Positions 35,397 to 44,089 of a stretch of DNA of 64,000 nt are shown one piece after another. Below the pieces are notes generated by a model. It was not told the DNA's origin, searched no databases, and worked only from the letters and a program-made list of their open reading frames with translations. The position numbers were made by a program, and so were the translations under genes. Every line of letters begins with the position of its first letter. Position 1 is the first letter of the stretch. The DNA comes from Hyphomicrobiales bacterium (GTDB lineage: Bacteria; Pseudomonadota; Alphaproteobacteria; Rhizobiales; Xanthobacteraceae): the NCBI GenBank assembly GCA_021732215.1, contig JAKFVL010000006.1, positions 248,001-312,000 of the forward strand, in the 5' to 3' direction.

Positions 35397-36527
35397 TCAG
35401 TCTTCAAACAATTGTCCATTTTCCGTCGGCATCAGATGTTCTTTGAGGATTAGTCCGACGATCAGGATCGGTGACGACAGAAACGCGCCCATTGGCCCCC
35501 ATAACCAGGTCCAGAACGCGATGGCGAGGAAGATGGCAAGCGCATTGAGCGAGAGACGGCGTCCGATGATTGCCGGTGTGACGAAGTGGCCTTCGATAAA
35601 TGTCATGCCGGCGAACAGCAGGCACGGAATCATCGCCGCGCCGAGCGTCGAAAAGGTCACGAGCGAGACCAGAGCGATTACGGCGAACATCACAATCGGT
35701 CCGATGATAGGGATATAATTCAGCGTTGCCGCCAGCGCGCCGAGACCGGCCGGGTTAGGCATGCCGCTGGCTGCGCAGATCAATCCGGTGGCGATGCCGA
35801 CGCCCATATTGATGCCGGTTACCATCAGGAGATAGGCGCCGAGCTTCTGCTCGATCGCATTGACGATGCGGAGAGTCCTCAGCCGCCCTTCGCGATCAGG
35901 ATACATCAGAATCAGTGCGCGCCGCATATCCGGCCAGCTCGCGATGAACAGGATAAGTGTTGCGAAAAACAACAGCAGTTCCGCGAGTGTCGGCGAGATG
36001 AACTCCAGCGTCGGCTGCATCCATTCTATCTTGGGCAGTTGCGGCGTCGTCGTTGTAGAAGGGGTTTCGCCAAACAGTCCCTGCAACTGATGCCAGAGCG
36101 CGAGCGGCCGGTCGAAAACATGCGCTTTCTCTTTCAGCGCCGCGCTAAGTTCGGGCAGTCGCTGGCTCCAGTCCATCACCGGGGCGGATATCAGGCCTAT
36201 GACGAAGGCCAGCGCGGCGCATACCCCGGCAACGATCAGGACCGCCGAGACCGAACGCGGAATGGGATATCGGGATTTTGCGAGAAAATGCGCAGCTGGC
36301 GACAGCATGGTGCCGATCACGAAGCCGGTGACGATGGGTAGGAAGAATACCCGGCCTACGTAAAGCACGGCGATCGCAGCAATAATGGCGATCGCTATCA
36401 ACGAGAAATAGGCGAGGTCTTGCAGTGTAATCGAAGGAGGAGGTTTTGCCTCGGTGCTGACCCGCTCCATCGGCGGCGTATCGGCACGACGTGTCGGGGT
36501 CGCGGATATCTGTGACGGCTTGCTCAC
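35397..36527 (-). CDS. AI-2E family transporter (PerM/TqsA-like)
   Basis: Polytopic inner-membrane protein, 376 aa, of the AI-2E exporter/permease family. About seven to eight helices; landmarks are VGRVFFLPIVTGFVIG, GMPNPAGLGALAATLNYIP-IIGP and IEGHFVTPAIIGRRLSLNA. The substrate is unknown and members are not necessarily AI-2 exporters. GTG 36527 is the preferred start because it overlaps the DUF3309 stop (GTGA), indicating coupling; ATG 36470 is an alternative. The long open frame upstream is not part of the protein. Confidence 0.87.
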   Translation of the reverse strand: MSKPSQISATPTRRADTPPMERVSTEAKPPPSITLQDLAYFSLIAIAIIAAIAVLYVGRVFFLPIVTGFVIGTMLSPAAHFLAKSRYPIPRSVSAVLIVAGVCAALAFVIGLISAPVMDWSQRLPELSAALKEKAHVFDRPLALWHQLQGLFGETPSTTTTPQLPKIEWMQPTLEFISPTLAELLLFFATLILFIASWPDMRRALILMYPDREGRLRTLRIVNAIEQKLGAYLLMVTGINMGVGIATGLICAASGMPNPAGLGALAATLNYIPIIGPIVMFAVIALVSLVTFSTLGAAMIPCLLFAGMTFIEGHFVTPAIIGRRLSLNALAIFLAIAFWTWLWGPMGAFLSSPILIVGLILKEHLMPTENGQLFED

Positions 36528-36682
36528 AGCTTGCCGAGCAATGCCAGAACCAGAACAATAACCAGAATGGTGCCTACGATACTGGAAGGGCCATAACCCC
36601 AGCTTCGGCTGTGCCCCCAACTCGGAATAACGCCGAGCAGAGCCAGGATCAAAATGACGATCAGAATGGTACCGAGCGACAT
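36524..36682 (-). CDS. DUF3309 small membrane protein
   Basis: 52-aa protein with two hydrophobic helices separated by a Trp/Gly/Ser-rich turn: LGTILIVILILALLGVIPSW and then GTILVIVLVLALLG. This matches the DUF3309 pattern. ATG 36682 has GAGGAG 9 bases upstream. Translationally coupled to the AI-2E gene, and a near-match EcfG promoter is upstream. Function unknown. Confidence 0.85.
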   Translation of the reverse strand: MSLGTILIVILILALLGVIPSWGHSRSWGYGPSSIVGTILVIVLVLALLGKL

Positions 36683-36750
36683 GGCAGTGCTCCTCGCACG
36701 AATGCAGCTGCCTGAGCGAACATCGTTCGCGTCCGCAAACACCTGAGTAA

Positions 36751-36775
36751 AACCGTTGAAGCGGGGAAAAGTTCC
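36751..36775 (-). promoter_or_regulatory. EcfG-type promoter, near match, for DUF3309-AI-2E
   Basis: Minus strand: GGAAC (36775-36771), 16 bases, GGTT (36754-36751; one mismatch to CGTT). About 70 bases before the DUF3309 start. Confidence 0.55.
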
Positions 36776-36833
36776 ATCTCGCGAACGTGATTGTTCGCCG
36801 TCTTGACTGTTGCTGCGGCGAACGAACCGGCGA

Positions 36834-36858
36834 GGAACTGGAATGGGGTGTCCGCGTT
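36834..36858 (+). promoter_or_regulatory. Exact EcfG-type promoter for the L,D-transpeptidase gene
   Basis: GGAAC (36834-36838), 16 bases, CGTT (36855-36858). Exact consensus, about 48 bases before ATG 36907. Confidence 0.8.
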
Positions 36859-36906
36859 TGTCTTGCAATCCGGCATCGGCTGGATTGGCAAACGCAGGGG
36901 CAGGTC

Positions 36907-37653
36907 ATGAGACATTCAGGTTTGGGCGTGGATTTTCGCAGCGCCGTTTTGGCTATTTCGGCAATCGCACTTGCTCTTCCCGTCTCGCTCTGGAGTAGCG
37001 CAGCTTCTGCACAGGCTCTCGGTTATGCATCGTCCCAATCGACCAACTGGAGTAACGATCGGCTGGACCAGCCGGATATCGGCGAGGCTGACCAAACGGT
37101 GGTGCCGGATCGGTTGAGAAAAGCCGTCGTCGATTTCCCGACGCGCGAAACCGCGGGAACGATCGTGATCGATACCGGAAACACCGCTCTCTACTATGTG
37201 CTCGGTGGCGGCAGGGCGATCCGTTATGGCGTCGGTGTTGGCCGCGAAGGTTTCACCTGGAGTGGCACGCAGACGGTGACCCGCAAATCGGAGTGGCCGG
37301 ATTGGCATCCGCCGCAGGAAATGATCGCACGGCAGCCCTATTTGCCGCGGTTCATGGCCGGTGGACCGGGCAATCCGCTCGGCGCGCGGGCGATGTATCT
37401 GGGCTCCAGCATCTATCGCATTCACGGCACCAACGATCCCTCGACCATCGGCAAGTTTGTTTCCAGCGGATGCATTCGTCTGACCAATGAGGATGTATCG
37501 GACCTGTTCAGCCGTGTGAACGTCGGCACCAAAGTCGTGGTTCTGCCGAAAAGCTCGCCGCTCAGGTTTGACGCGACGGCAGAAGCTCGCCGCCCCGTTG
37601 TATCGGCCTCGTTGCCGGCTCGTCAGGGCATATCAATGTCCACGCTCTATTGA
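36907..37653 (+). CDS. L,D-transpeptidase (YkuD domain)
   Basis: Exported peptidoglycan cross-linking or lipoprotein-attaching enzyme, 248 aa. Signal peptide with cleavage near ASAQ; catalytic YkuD domain about 85-220 with RIHGTNDPSTIG and the nucleophile motif SSGCIRL. The substrate-side IVIDTGNTALYYVLGGG is typical for the domain start. ATG 36907 (after GGGGCAGG) is chosen; the upstream frame overlaps the promoter. It probably strengthens the wall under stress, consistent with the EcfG promoter. The stop is 14 bases before the DUF2865 gene. Confidence 0.92.
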   Translation: MRHSGLGVDFRSAVLAISAIALALPVSLWSSAASAQALGYASSQSTNWSNDRLDQPDIGEADQTVVPDRLRKAVVDFPTRETAGTIVIDTGNTALYYVLGGGRAIRYGVGVGREGFTWSGTQTVTRKSEWPDWHPPQEMIARQPYLPRFMAGGPGNPLGARAMYLGSSIYRIHGTNDPSTIGKFVSSGCIRLTNEDVSDLFSRVNVGTKVVVLPKSSPLRFDATAEARRPVVSASLPARQGISMSTLY

Positions 37654-37667
37654 GACGGGATCGGGCG

Positions 37668-38309
37668 ATGCGTTTTCTGTCAAAAGGGATGTTCCTGGTC
37701 GCAGCGATGACGCTGGCGCACCTTGGTGCCGGCGTGACGAGCGCATCGGCTCAGGATTTTTTCTCGCTGTTCGGAAACGTTTTCGGAGGCAAGTCGTCGC
37801 GTGCGTCGCCGGCGCTTTCGTTCGCGCCCGATCAGCCTTTTGACGATGGGAGGATCCGACGGCAAGCAGCTCGGTCCTCAGGCGGATCCTTTTGCGTGCG
37901 GACCTGCGATGGCCGTTATTTCCCCGTTTCGGCGGCGGGTGGTCAGAGCAAGGCCGAGACATGCAAGAGCTTCTGTCCCGCGGCCGAAACCAAAGTCTTC
38001 AGCGGTGGATCGATCGACCATGCGATCGCAGAGAACGGCAAGAGTTACAGCGATCTTCCGAATGCCTTCCGCTTCCGGAACGAACTGGTCGGAGATTGCA
38101 CCTGCAACGGCAAGGATCCGGTCGGTCTTGCACAAATCAAGATCGAAGACGATCGCACGGTACGGCGAGGGGACCTCGTTGCCGGAGCGAACGGGTTGAT
38201 GGTCGTTGGACGGGGCGCAGAAGGACGACGCGCTACTCTGCAGTTCTCTCCCGCTTCGCCCGACGTTCAGGCGCGATATCGCCAGTTTCCGGTTGTGGCA
38301 GCCGAGTAA
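37668..38309 (+). CDS. DUF2865 Cys-rich exported protein
   Basis: 213 aa with a signal peptide (FLSKGMFLVAAMTLAHLGAG...ASAQ). The DUF2865 core has SFCVRTCDGRYFPVS, CKSFCPAAETKVFSG and VGDCTCNGKDPVGLA: six Cys residues, probably disulfide-bonded in the periplasm. The family often lies near envelope and stress genes in Rhizobiales; its role is unknown. ATG 37668 follows GGGATCGGG. Likely co-transcribed with the L,D-transpeptidase. Confidence 0.85.
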   Translation: MRFLSKGMFLVAAMTLAHLGAGVTSASAQDFFSLFGNVFGGKSSRASPALSFAPDQPFDDGRIRRQAARSSGGSFCVRTCDGRYFPVSAAGGQSKAETCKSFCPAAETKVFSGGSIDHAIAENGKSYSDLPNAFRFRNELVGDCTCNGKDPVGLAQIKIEDDRTVRRGDLVAGANGLMVVGRGAEGRRATLQFSPASPDVQARYRQFPVVAAE

Positions 38310-38346
38310 TCTTTTGGCGGTGGCCGGTCATCCCGGTTCCAGAAAT

Positions 38347-38371
38347 GGAACCGGAATCGGTCTCTCGCGTT
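38347..38371 (+). promoter_or_regulatory. Exact EcfG-type promoter for the small membrane protein gene
   Basis: GGAAC (38347-38351), 16 bases, CGTT (38368-38371). Transcription would start near 38378, ahead of a 15-codon open frame (38383-38430) and the disrupted gene at 38442. Confidence 0.8.
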
Positions 38372-38441
38372 ATACTCGCATCATGGCGATCTGGATGTTT
38401 GCGATGGCCGCAACCGCAGATCGCCGCTAGCGGGGGTTCGC

Positions 38442-38605
38442 ATGGCAGTCCTTATCGGCATTCTGATCACGTTTCTCGTCGTCATATTGGTTCTGTATCT
38501 GATCAATATGCTTCCGCTCGACGGACGAGCGAAACAGATCGCGCGCGCGTCGTTGTGATCATAATCGGCATCATTTCGCTGCTGAAATATCTGGCGGTGT
38601 TCTGA
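38442..38605 (+). pseudogene. Small two-helix membrane protein, frameshifted (Thivi_2564-like)
   Basis: From ATG 38442 the frame gives a membrane helix, then NMLPLDGRAKQIAR, then stops early (ASL-stop, 38 aa). Reading two bases later from the same point gives VVVIIIGIISLLKYLAVF and a stop at 38605, exactly the second helix expected for this family (helix, PLDG/PMDGKIKQI loop, helix). The break is a run of five CG dinucleotides (38540-38549); with four the frame would be continuous at 53 aa. So the gene is interrupted by a 2-base slip, or the assembly has an error there. An exact EcfG promoter lies upstream. Confidence 0.75.
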
Positions 38606-38658
38606 CGTCTGATTCATCAGGTGGCTGCCGCCTGACCGGTATTGTCCAAACCTTAGAA

Positions 38659-38686
38659 AAAGCCCCGGATGATTTCCGGGGCTTTC
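38659..38686. terminator. Bidirectional terminator before glcB end
   Basis: AAAGCCCCGGA and TCCGGGGCTTT pair perfectly around a 5-base loop; suited to both the stress-island transcript and the convergent malate synthase transcript. Confidence 0.88.
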
Positions 38687-38722
38687 CGTTTGCGGATGCT
38701 CTGGCCTTATCCCTACTTTGGC

Positions 38723-40885
38723 TTATCCCGCCGCCTTGGCTTCCTTGCGGCGGGCATGAAGGATGAACTCGGTGTAGCCGTTCGGCTGCTCGCGGCCTTT
38801 GAATACCAGATCGCACGCCGCCTTGAACGCGACGCCGTCAAATCCGGGCGCCATCGGCTTGTACTCACGATCATCGGCATTCTGGCGATCGACCACCACC
38901 GCCATGCGTTTGAGCGCATCCATCACCTGATCCTTGGTGATGACACCTTGATGCAGCCAGTTGGCGAGATGCTGACTTGAAATCCGCAGCGTGGCGCGGT
39001 CTTCCATCAGGCCGACATCGTGGATGTCCGGCACCTTCGAGCAGCCGACGCCCTGATCGATCCAGCGCACGACGTAACCGAGAATACCCTGGCAGTTGTT
39101 GTCGATCTCTTGCCGCACGTCGTCCGGCGCCCAGTTCGACTGGGAGACCGGGATGGTCAGAATATCGGAGAGCTTGGCGCGCGGCACCTTCCCCTTCAGT
39201 TCATTCTGCTTCGCCGCGACGTCCACCTGGTGATAATGCACCGCGTGCAGCGTGGCCGCGGTCGGTGAGGGCACCCACGCAGTGGTCGCGCCCGCCTGCG
39301 GATGCGCGATCTTCTGAACCATCATATCGGCCATCTTGTCCGGCGCGGCCCACATGCCCTTGCCGATCTGCGCGTGACCGGGCAGGCCGTCGATCAGGCC
39401 GTTGTCGACGTTCCAGTCTTCGTAGGCCTTGATCCACGCACTGCCGCGCATGTCGTTCTTGCGGATCATCGGCCCCGCTTCCATCGAGGTATGAATTTCG
39501 TCGCCGGTGCGATCGAGGAAGCCGGTGTTGATGAACACGATGCGGTCGTGGGCCTTGTCGATGCAGGCCTTGAGGTTCACCGTCGTGCGGCGTTCCTCAT
39601 CCATGATGCCGACCTTCATCGCGTTCTTCGGCAGCGACAGCATTTGTTCCACGCGGGCAAACAGATCGCAGGTCAGTTGCACCTCGTCTGGGCCATGCAT
39701 CTTCGGCTTGACGATGTAGATCGAGCCTTTGCGCGTGTTGCGGATTTTCGACTTCGACTTCAGGTCGTGAATCGCAAGAAGACCGGCGACGGCGGCATCG
39801 AGAATGCCTTCGGGGATCTCCTGGCTCTGCGCATCGAGTACCGCGTCGGTGTACATATGATGGCCGACATTGCGCATCAGCAGCAGGCTGCGTCCGTGCA
39901 GCGTGAGGTCGCCGCCTTGCGGAGCCTTGTAGGTGCGATCGGTGTTGAGCTTGCGCTGAAGTGTCTTGCCGCTCTTTTCAAAGTCTGCGGCCAGGGTGCC
40001 GTTCATCAGACCGAGGGTGTTGCGATAGATCAGCACCTTGTCCTCGGCGTCTACGGCAGCCACGCTGTCTTCCATATCGAGAATGGTGCTGACGGCTGCC
40101 TCCAGAATTACATCTGCGACGCCGGCTGCATCGTCCTTGCCGGTCTGATTGTTGCGATCGATCTTGATCTCGAGATGCAGGCCGTTGTTGACCAGCAGAA
40201 TAGCCGAAGGCGAAGCGGCATCGCCAAGATACCCGGCGAACTGCTTTTCATCCTTGAGCGCGGTTGCGTTGCCGCTCTTGAGCTTGACTGCGAGCTTACC
40301 GCTCTCGACGCTGTAGGCGGTCACATCGCTGTAATTGCCGGTCGCCAGTGGTGCGGCTTGATCGAGAATGGCTTTGGCTTTGGCGACGACCTTGGCGCCC
40401 CGTGCCGGGTTGTAGCCCTTGCCGGTTTCGCTCGGATCGTGGGGGATCGCGTCCGTTCCGTAAAGCGCATCGTAAAGGCTGCCCCAACGTGCATTCGCCG
40501 CGTTGAGCGCATAACGTGCGTTGGTCAGCGGGACCACAAGCTGCGGACCGCAGATCTGACCGATTTCCTCATCAACGTTGGCGGTCTCGACCTGGCGCGT
40601 GGCAGGCTCGGGCAGCAGGTAACCGATTTCCTTCAGGAACGCCGTGTAGGCGTTCATATCGAACGCCTTGCCTTTGTGGGCGCGATGCCAGGCGTCGATC
40701 TGGTCCTGAAGCGTATCGCGAATCTTCAACAGCTCCTGATTACGCGGGGCAAGGTCCCGAACAATTCCGGCAAGGCCGGCCCAGAATGCATCCGGCGAAA
40801 TTCCGGTCTGGGGCGCGGCCTCCTTGGCAATGAAATCGAACAAAATCGGAGCGACCTTCAAGCCACTGGCATCAATACGTTTCAT
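38723..40885 (-). CDS. glcB: Malate synthase G
   Basis: Condenses glyoxylate with acetyl-CoA to malate (glyoxylate shunt), 720 aa, close to the 723 of E. coli GlcB. Landmarks: [37 protein letters not shown]-like [58 protein letters not shown] and the C-terminal catalytic Asp region [20 protein letters not shown] 40885 is preferred; GTG 40900 would add five residues. Monocistronic. Confidence 0.96.
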   Translation of the reverse strand: MKRIDASGLKVAPILFDFIAKEAAPQTGISPDAFWAGLAGIVRDLAPRNQELLKIRDTLQDQIDAWHRAHKGKAFDMNAYTAFLKEIGYLLPEPATRQVETANVDEEIGQICGPQLVVPLTNARYALNAANARWGSLYDALYGTDAIPHDPSETGKGYNPARGAKVVAKAKAILDQAAPLATGNYSDVTAYSVESGKLAVKLKSGNATALKDEKQFAGYLGDAASPSAILLVNNGLHLEIKIDRNNQTGKDDAAGVADVILEAAVSTILDMEDSVAAVDAEDKVLIYRNTLGLMNGTLAADFEKSGKTLQRKLNTDRTYKAPQGGDLTLHGRSLLLMRNVGHHMYTDAVLDAQSQEIPEGILDAAVAGLLAIHDLKSKSKIRNTRKGSIYIVKPKMHGPDEVQLTCDLFARVEQMLSLPKNAMKVGIMDEERRTTVNLKACIDKAHDRIVFINTGFLDRTGDEIHTSMEAGPMIRKNDMRGSAWIKAYEDWNVDNGLIDGLPGHAQIGKGMWAAPDKMADMMVQKIAHPQAGATTAWVPSPTAATLHAVHYHQVDVAAKQNELKGKVPRAKLSDILTIPVSQSNWAPDDVRQEIDNNCQGILGYVVRWIDQGVGCSKVPDIHDVGLMEDRATLRISSQHLANWLHQGVITKDQVMDALKRMAVVVDRQNADDREYKPMAPGFDGVAFKAACDLVFKGREQPNGYTEFILHARRKEAKAAG

Positions 40886-40988
40886 CTTGGACGATCTCAC
40901 AGGATACGGCTCTGGGCCGTTTGATGGGATGGGGAAAAGCCGGTCCAGAGGAGGTCGGCAACTTCTGGGGCGTCTTTTACCGTCAAAC

Positions 40989-41010
40989 GGCGGGCTGTGA
41001 AAAGCCCGCC
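40989..41010 (-). terminator. Hairpin downstream of cysNC
   Basis: GGCGGGCT and AGCCCGCC form an 8-bp perfect stem with a 6-base loop; the minus strand continues with GTTTG. A probable but weak terminator of the cysD-cysNC transcript. The rest of the 200-base gap up to glcB contains no gene. Confidence 0.5.
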
Positions 41011-41086
41011 AAATGGACCTCCGGGCCCCAAATACGGGCAGCCGGAAACTGTCGGTTGACAGGCTTCAAAAGCGCGGGAGCACGGA

Positions 41087-43003
41087 TCAGATGTTGGCGG
41101 CGATATCGGCCGGTTCGGCTGACATAATGCCGGTTTTAGCCAGCATCTGTTCGATATCTCCGGCCAGATTCAGCGCGGATCGTGTGGTTGTGTCGAGGGT
41201 CAGCTCGGGAGCATCCGGCTTTTCGTAGTCGCTGCCGGTGCCGGTGAAATTCGCCAGATTGCCGGCGCGGGCCTTTGCGTAGTGACCTTTCGGGTCGCGG
41301 CCTTCGCACACCTCGCGCGGTGTCGCGACGAAAATCTCACGGAAGGAATCTGCGGCGATCCGGCGTGCCTGAGCGCGATCGTCCGCCGATGGCGACACAG
41401 CTGCGACAATCGCTATGTGGCCGTTACGGGCGAGATGCGTCGCGACCTCCGCAAGACGTCGGATGTTTTCCGAGCGATCCCCCGGGGAGAAATCGAGGTC
41501 GCCATTCAGTCCGGCACGCAGCGTATCTCCATCGAGAAATACCGGCGAGCCGCCGCGGCTGAACAGCTTCCGCTCCAGCGCCTGCGCGATGGTGGACTTG
41601 CCCGAACCAGGAAGCCCGGTCAGCCAAAGCACCGCGCCGGTGTGTCCATAGCGCGCCGAGCGCTCGTCGTCCCGCAAAGCAGACTCCACCGGCACAATGT
41701 CGATGGGAATCGCGCGCTCACCGGCGTTGACGCTGAGCACCAGTCCGCCGCCGGCGATCCGGCCGGCAACCTCTATGACGAGGCGGCCCGTGTTCGGATT
41801 TTCCAGATAGGGGTCAGCTGCGACCGGCTGCGCCAGTGCAAGATCGATTTCGCCGACGTGATTGCGCTGGATCGATTGTGTCTCGAGGCTTGCCAGATCG
41901 CCCGGATCGACCGCCTTGTCGATAGCGACGACGGTGGCGCGGGCTTCCTTGGTACCGAGCCGCACCAGAATTTGTGCGCCTTTCGCGAGCGGCGCATCAT
42001 GCAGCCAGAAGATGCGGGCGCGCAGCCGCCGCGTATCGCGGGGCGCAGTTCCGACGTGGCTGACAATGTCGCCGCGTTCGACAAATAACTCGCGGTCGAG
42101 CGTGATTCCGACCGAGCGCCCCGCGCCGAGTTTTCCGGCAACCGGAGTCACAGGCCAGCTTTCGACCGACTTGATCCTTGCGATCTTGCCGGCTGGCATG
42201 ATCACGACTTCATCACCAGCGCTCAATTGACCGGCCTCGATGCGGCCTGCGATGATGCGGCGGTCGTCGAACTTGTAGATCGACTGAATCGGCAAGCGCA
42301 GCGGCAAGTCGTCCATGGCTCGCGCCGGTTCGAGCGTATCCAGCGCCTCGACCACGGTCGGACCGTGATGCCACGAAATTCTCGGCGTCCGTGCGGTGAC
42401 ACCGTCGCCATCGCGTGCCGAGATCGGAATGATCGCCGACGGCGTGACGCCAAGCCCGATGAGGTGTTCTGAAATCTCGCGGCTGATTTCGGCGAATCGC
42501 TCATGCGCGAAATCAACCCGGTCCATCTTGTTGATGACGACTGCAACCTGCCGGATGCCAAGCAGATGCAACAGATAGCCATGGCGGCGGGTCTGGTCGC
42601 GCACACCCTCTAGCGCATCGATGATCAGGACCGCGGCATCGGCTTGCGATGCGCCGGTAATCATGTTGCGCAGAAACTCCGCATGACCCGGCGCGTCGAT
42701 CAGAACGACCTCGCGTGAGGGCGTGCGGAAGCGGATTTGCGTGGTGTCGATGGTGATGCCCTGGTCGCGCTCGGTCTGCAGTGCATCGAGCAGGAACGAC
42801 CACTCAAACGGCATGCCGCGGCGCTCGCTGACGGCCTTGAGCATCTCGAGCTTGCCGTCGGGCAGGCTCCCGGTTTCGTGCAGCAGGCGGCCGACCAGCG
42901 TCGATTTGCCGTGATCGACATGGCCGACGATGACAATCCGGATTTGCGGGCGCGGCGTCGCCACAGCCTTGGCGATCGACGATGTCGGAGCAATCATGTT
43001 CAT
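41087..43003 (-). CDS. cysNC: Bifunctional sulfate adenylyltransferase subunit 1 / APS kinase (CysNC)
   Basis: Fusion of the GTP-driven ATP sulfurylase subunit CysN (about 20-440) with APS kinase CysC (about 455-638). CysN has G1 GHVDHGKST (27-35), the DAPGHAEF switch and NKMDRVD. CysC has P-loop GLPGSGKST (463-471), DGDTLRAGLNGDL and GRDPKGHY. It makes APS with CysD and phosphorylates it to PAPS. ATG 43003 lies 15 bases after the cysD stop. The long open frame upstream is antiparallel noise inside cysD. Confidence 0.95.
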   Translation of the reverse strand: MNMIAPTSSIAKAVATPRPQIRIVIVGHVDHGKSTLVGRLLHETGSLPDGKLEMLKAVSERRGMPFEWSFLLDALQTERDQGITIDTTQIRFRTPSREVVLIDAPGHAEFLRNMITGASQADAAVLIIDALEGVRDQTRRHGYLLHLLGIRQVAVVINKMDRVDFAHERFAEISREISEHLIGLGVTPSAIIPISARDGDGVTARTPRISWHHGPTVVEALDTLEPARAMDDLPLRLPIQSIYKFDDRRIIAGRIEAGQLSAGDEVVIMPAGKIARIKSVESWPVTPVAGKLGAGRSVGITLDRELFVERGDIVSHVGTAPRDTRRLRARIFWLHDAPLAKGAQILVRLGTKEARATVVAIDKAVDPGDLASLETQSIQRNHVGEIDLALAQPVAADPYLENPNTGRLVIEVAGRIAGGGLVLSVNAGERAIPIDIVPVESALRDDERSARYGHTGAVLWLTGLPGSGKSTIAQALERKLFSRGGSPVFLDGDTLRAGLNGDLDFSPGDRSENIRRLAEVATHLARNGHIAIVAAVSPSADDRAQARRIAADSFREIFVATPREVCEGRDPKGHYAKARAGNLANFTGTGSDYEKPDAPELTLDTTTRSALNLAGDIEQMLAKTGIMSAEPADIAANI

Positions 43004-43017
43004 AGCAGCACCAGTTC

Positions 43018-43881
43018 TCAGAGGTAGCCGGAGACGCGGAGCCGCTCGAAGGCGTCTTCCGTCTCGTGATCGAGCGCGCGTCCGGCGCGTTCGGGCACCT
43101 TGGTCGTATTCAGTTCGATCAGAATCTCGTCGATGTTCGCGGCGTTCGAGGCGACCGGGAATGTGATGTCGGCATCGCCGAGCGAGCGATAGCGTTTGCC
43201 GTTGTTCGAGAGATACAGCGAGATGATCGGAATATTCTCGCGCTGGGTGTAAGCCCAGATGTCGGCCTCGGTCCAATGCAGGATCGGATGGATGCGCAGA
43301 TGTGCGCCTTGCGGGGGCGATGCGTTGAAATGATCCCAGAACTCGGGAGGCTGATCGCGCACATCCCAACCGCCTTCGACGCCGCGCGGCGAGAACACGC
43401 GCTCCTTGGCGCGGGTCGCTTCCTCGTCGCGGCGGATGCCCGCGATCAGACCGTCGAAGCCGTACTTGGCGAGCGCGAGCTTGAGGCCTTCGGTCTTGCG
43501 CGCGGCGGAACGCGCAGCCGGCGGCAAGGTCGGGTCAACCGCATCGATCGGCGGACAGGGATCGACACGCAGATCGAGACCCCACTCCTTCGCGTACTGA
43601 TCGCGGAAGGCATACATCTCGGGAAATTTCTTGCCGGTATCGACGTGCAATGCCGGGAACGGCACCTTGCCGAAGAACGCCTTGCGGGCCAGCCAGATCA
43701 TCACATTTGAGTCTTTGCCGAGCGACCACAGCAGCGCGAGCTTCTTCATCCGCGCGAACGCCTCGCGCAGGATGTAGATGCTCTGTGCTTCCAGTTCGTC
43801 GAGATGGTCCATTGCGGGAGCCAGATCGCCGGAATGTGATGTGGGAAAGCGCTTGCTTGCCCCCGGAATTGCATCGCTCAT
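43018..43881 (-). CDS. cysD: Sulfate adenylyltransferase subunit 2 (CysD)
   Basis: Catalytic ATP sulfurylase subunit, 287 aa, making APS from sulfate and ATP. N-type ATP pyrophosphatase motif SLGKDSNVM, plus LHVDTGKKFPEM, GIRRDEEATRAKERVFS and HPILHWTEADIW. ATG 43881 has GGAGGG 8 bases upstream; a TTG two codons earlier is possible. First gene of the minus-strand sulfur arm. Confidence 0.95.
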   Translation of the reverse strand: MSDAIPGASKRFPTSHSGDLAPAMDHLDELEAQSIYILREAFARMKKLALLWSLGKDSNVMIWLARKAFFGKVPFPALHVDTGKKFPEMYAFRDQYAKEWGLDLRVDPCPPIDAVDPTLPPAARSAARKTEGLKLALAKYGFDGLIAGIRRDEEATRAKERVFSPRGVEGGWDVRDQPPEFWDHFNASPPQGAHLRIHPILHWTEADIWAYTQRENIPIISLYLSNNGKRYRSLGDADITFPVASNAANIDEILIELNTTKVPERAGRALDHETEDAFERLRVSGYL

Positions 43882-43982
43882 GCACAAGCCCTCCGGCTTT
43901 TCCCGCCGCCGCGAATGCTGTGAAGAACTGCGAAAAGAAGATGCATCTCTTGCGCTTGGCGATCAGGGTGGAAAATTCTATA

Positions 43983-44053
43983 GTTGCAGTGCGAGATAGA
44001 AGAAATAATTTTCTCTTTGCTGCACGTTGCAGATACATATATAGAAAATAATT
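43983..44053. promoter_or_regulatory. Direct-repeat operator candidate between cysD and cysG
   Basis: GTTGCAG occurs at 43983 and 44027 (44-base period), each followed after 12 bases or less by an A+T-rich GAAATAATT or GAAAATAATT (44002 and 44044). The second copy is also the right half of CTGCA-CGT-TGCAG (44020-44032). The spacing of about four helical turns in a divergent sulfur-gene promoter suggests a LysR/CysB-type or similar regulator. A -10-like TATATA is at 44036. Confidence 0.45.
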
Positions 44054-44089
44054 CCAGTCAACCCCGCGATCGGGGAAGCGGAGCGCCGT

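Noticed and set aside
38383-38430. 15-codon open frame ahead of the frameshifted gene
   Set aside because: No ribosome site and no recognisable leader-peptide feature; mentioned only as context.
39302-40924. 540-codon open frame on the plus strand
   Set aside because: It lies entirely antisense to malate synthase G, whose full set of motifs is clear; long antisense frames are common in high-GC genes.
42930-43369. N-terminal extension of CysN into cysD
   Set aside because: Reads an out-of-frame part of cysD; the conserved CysN start is at 43003.
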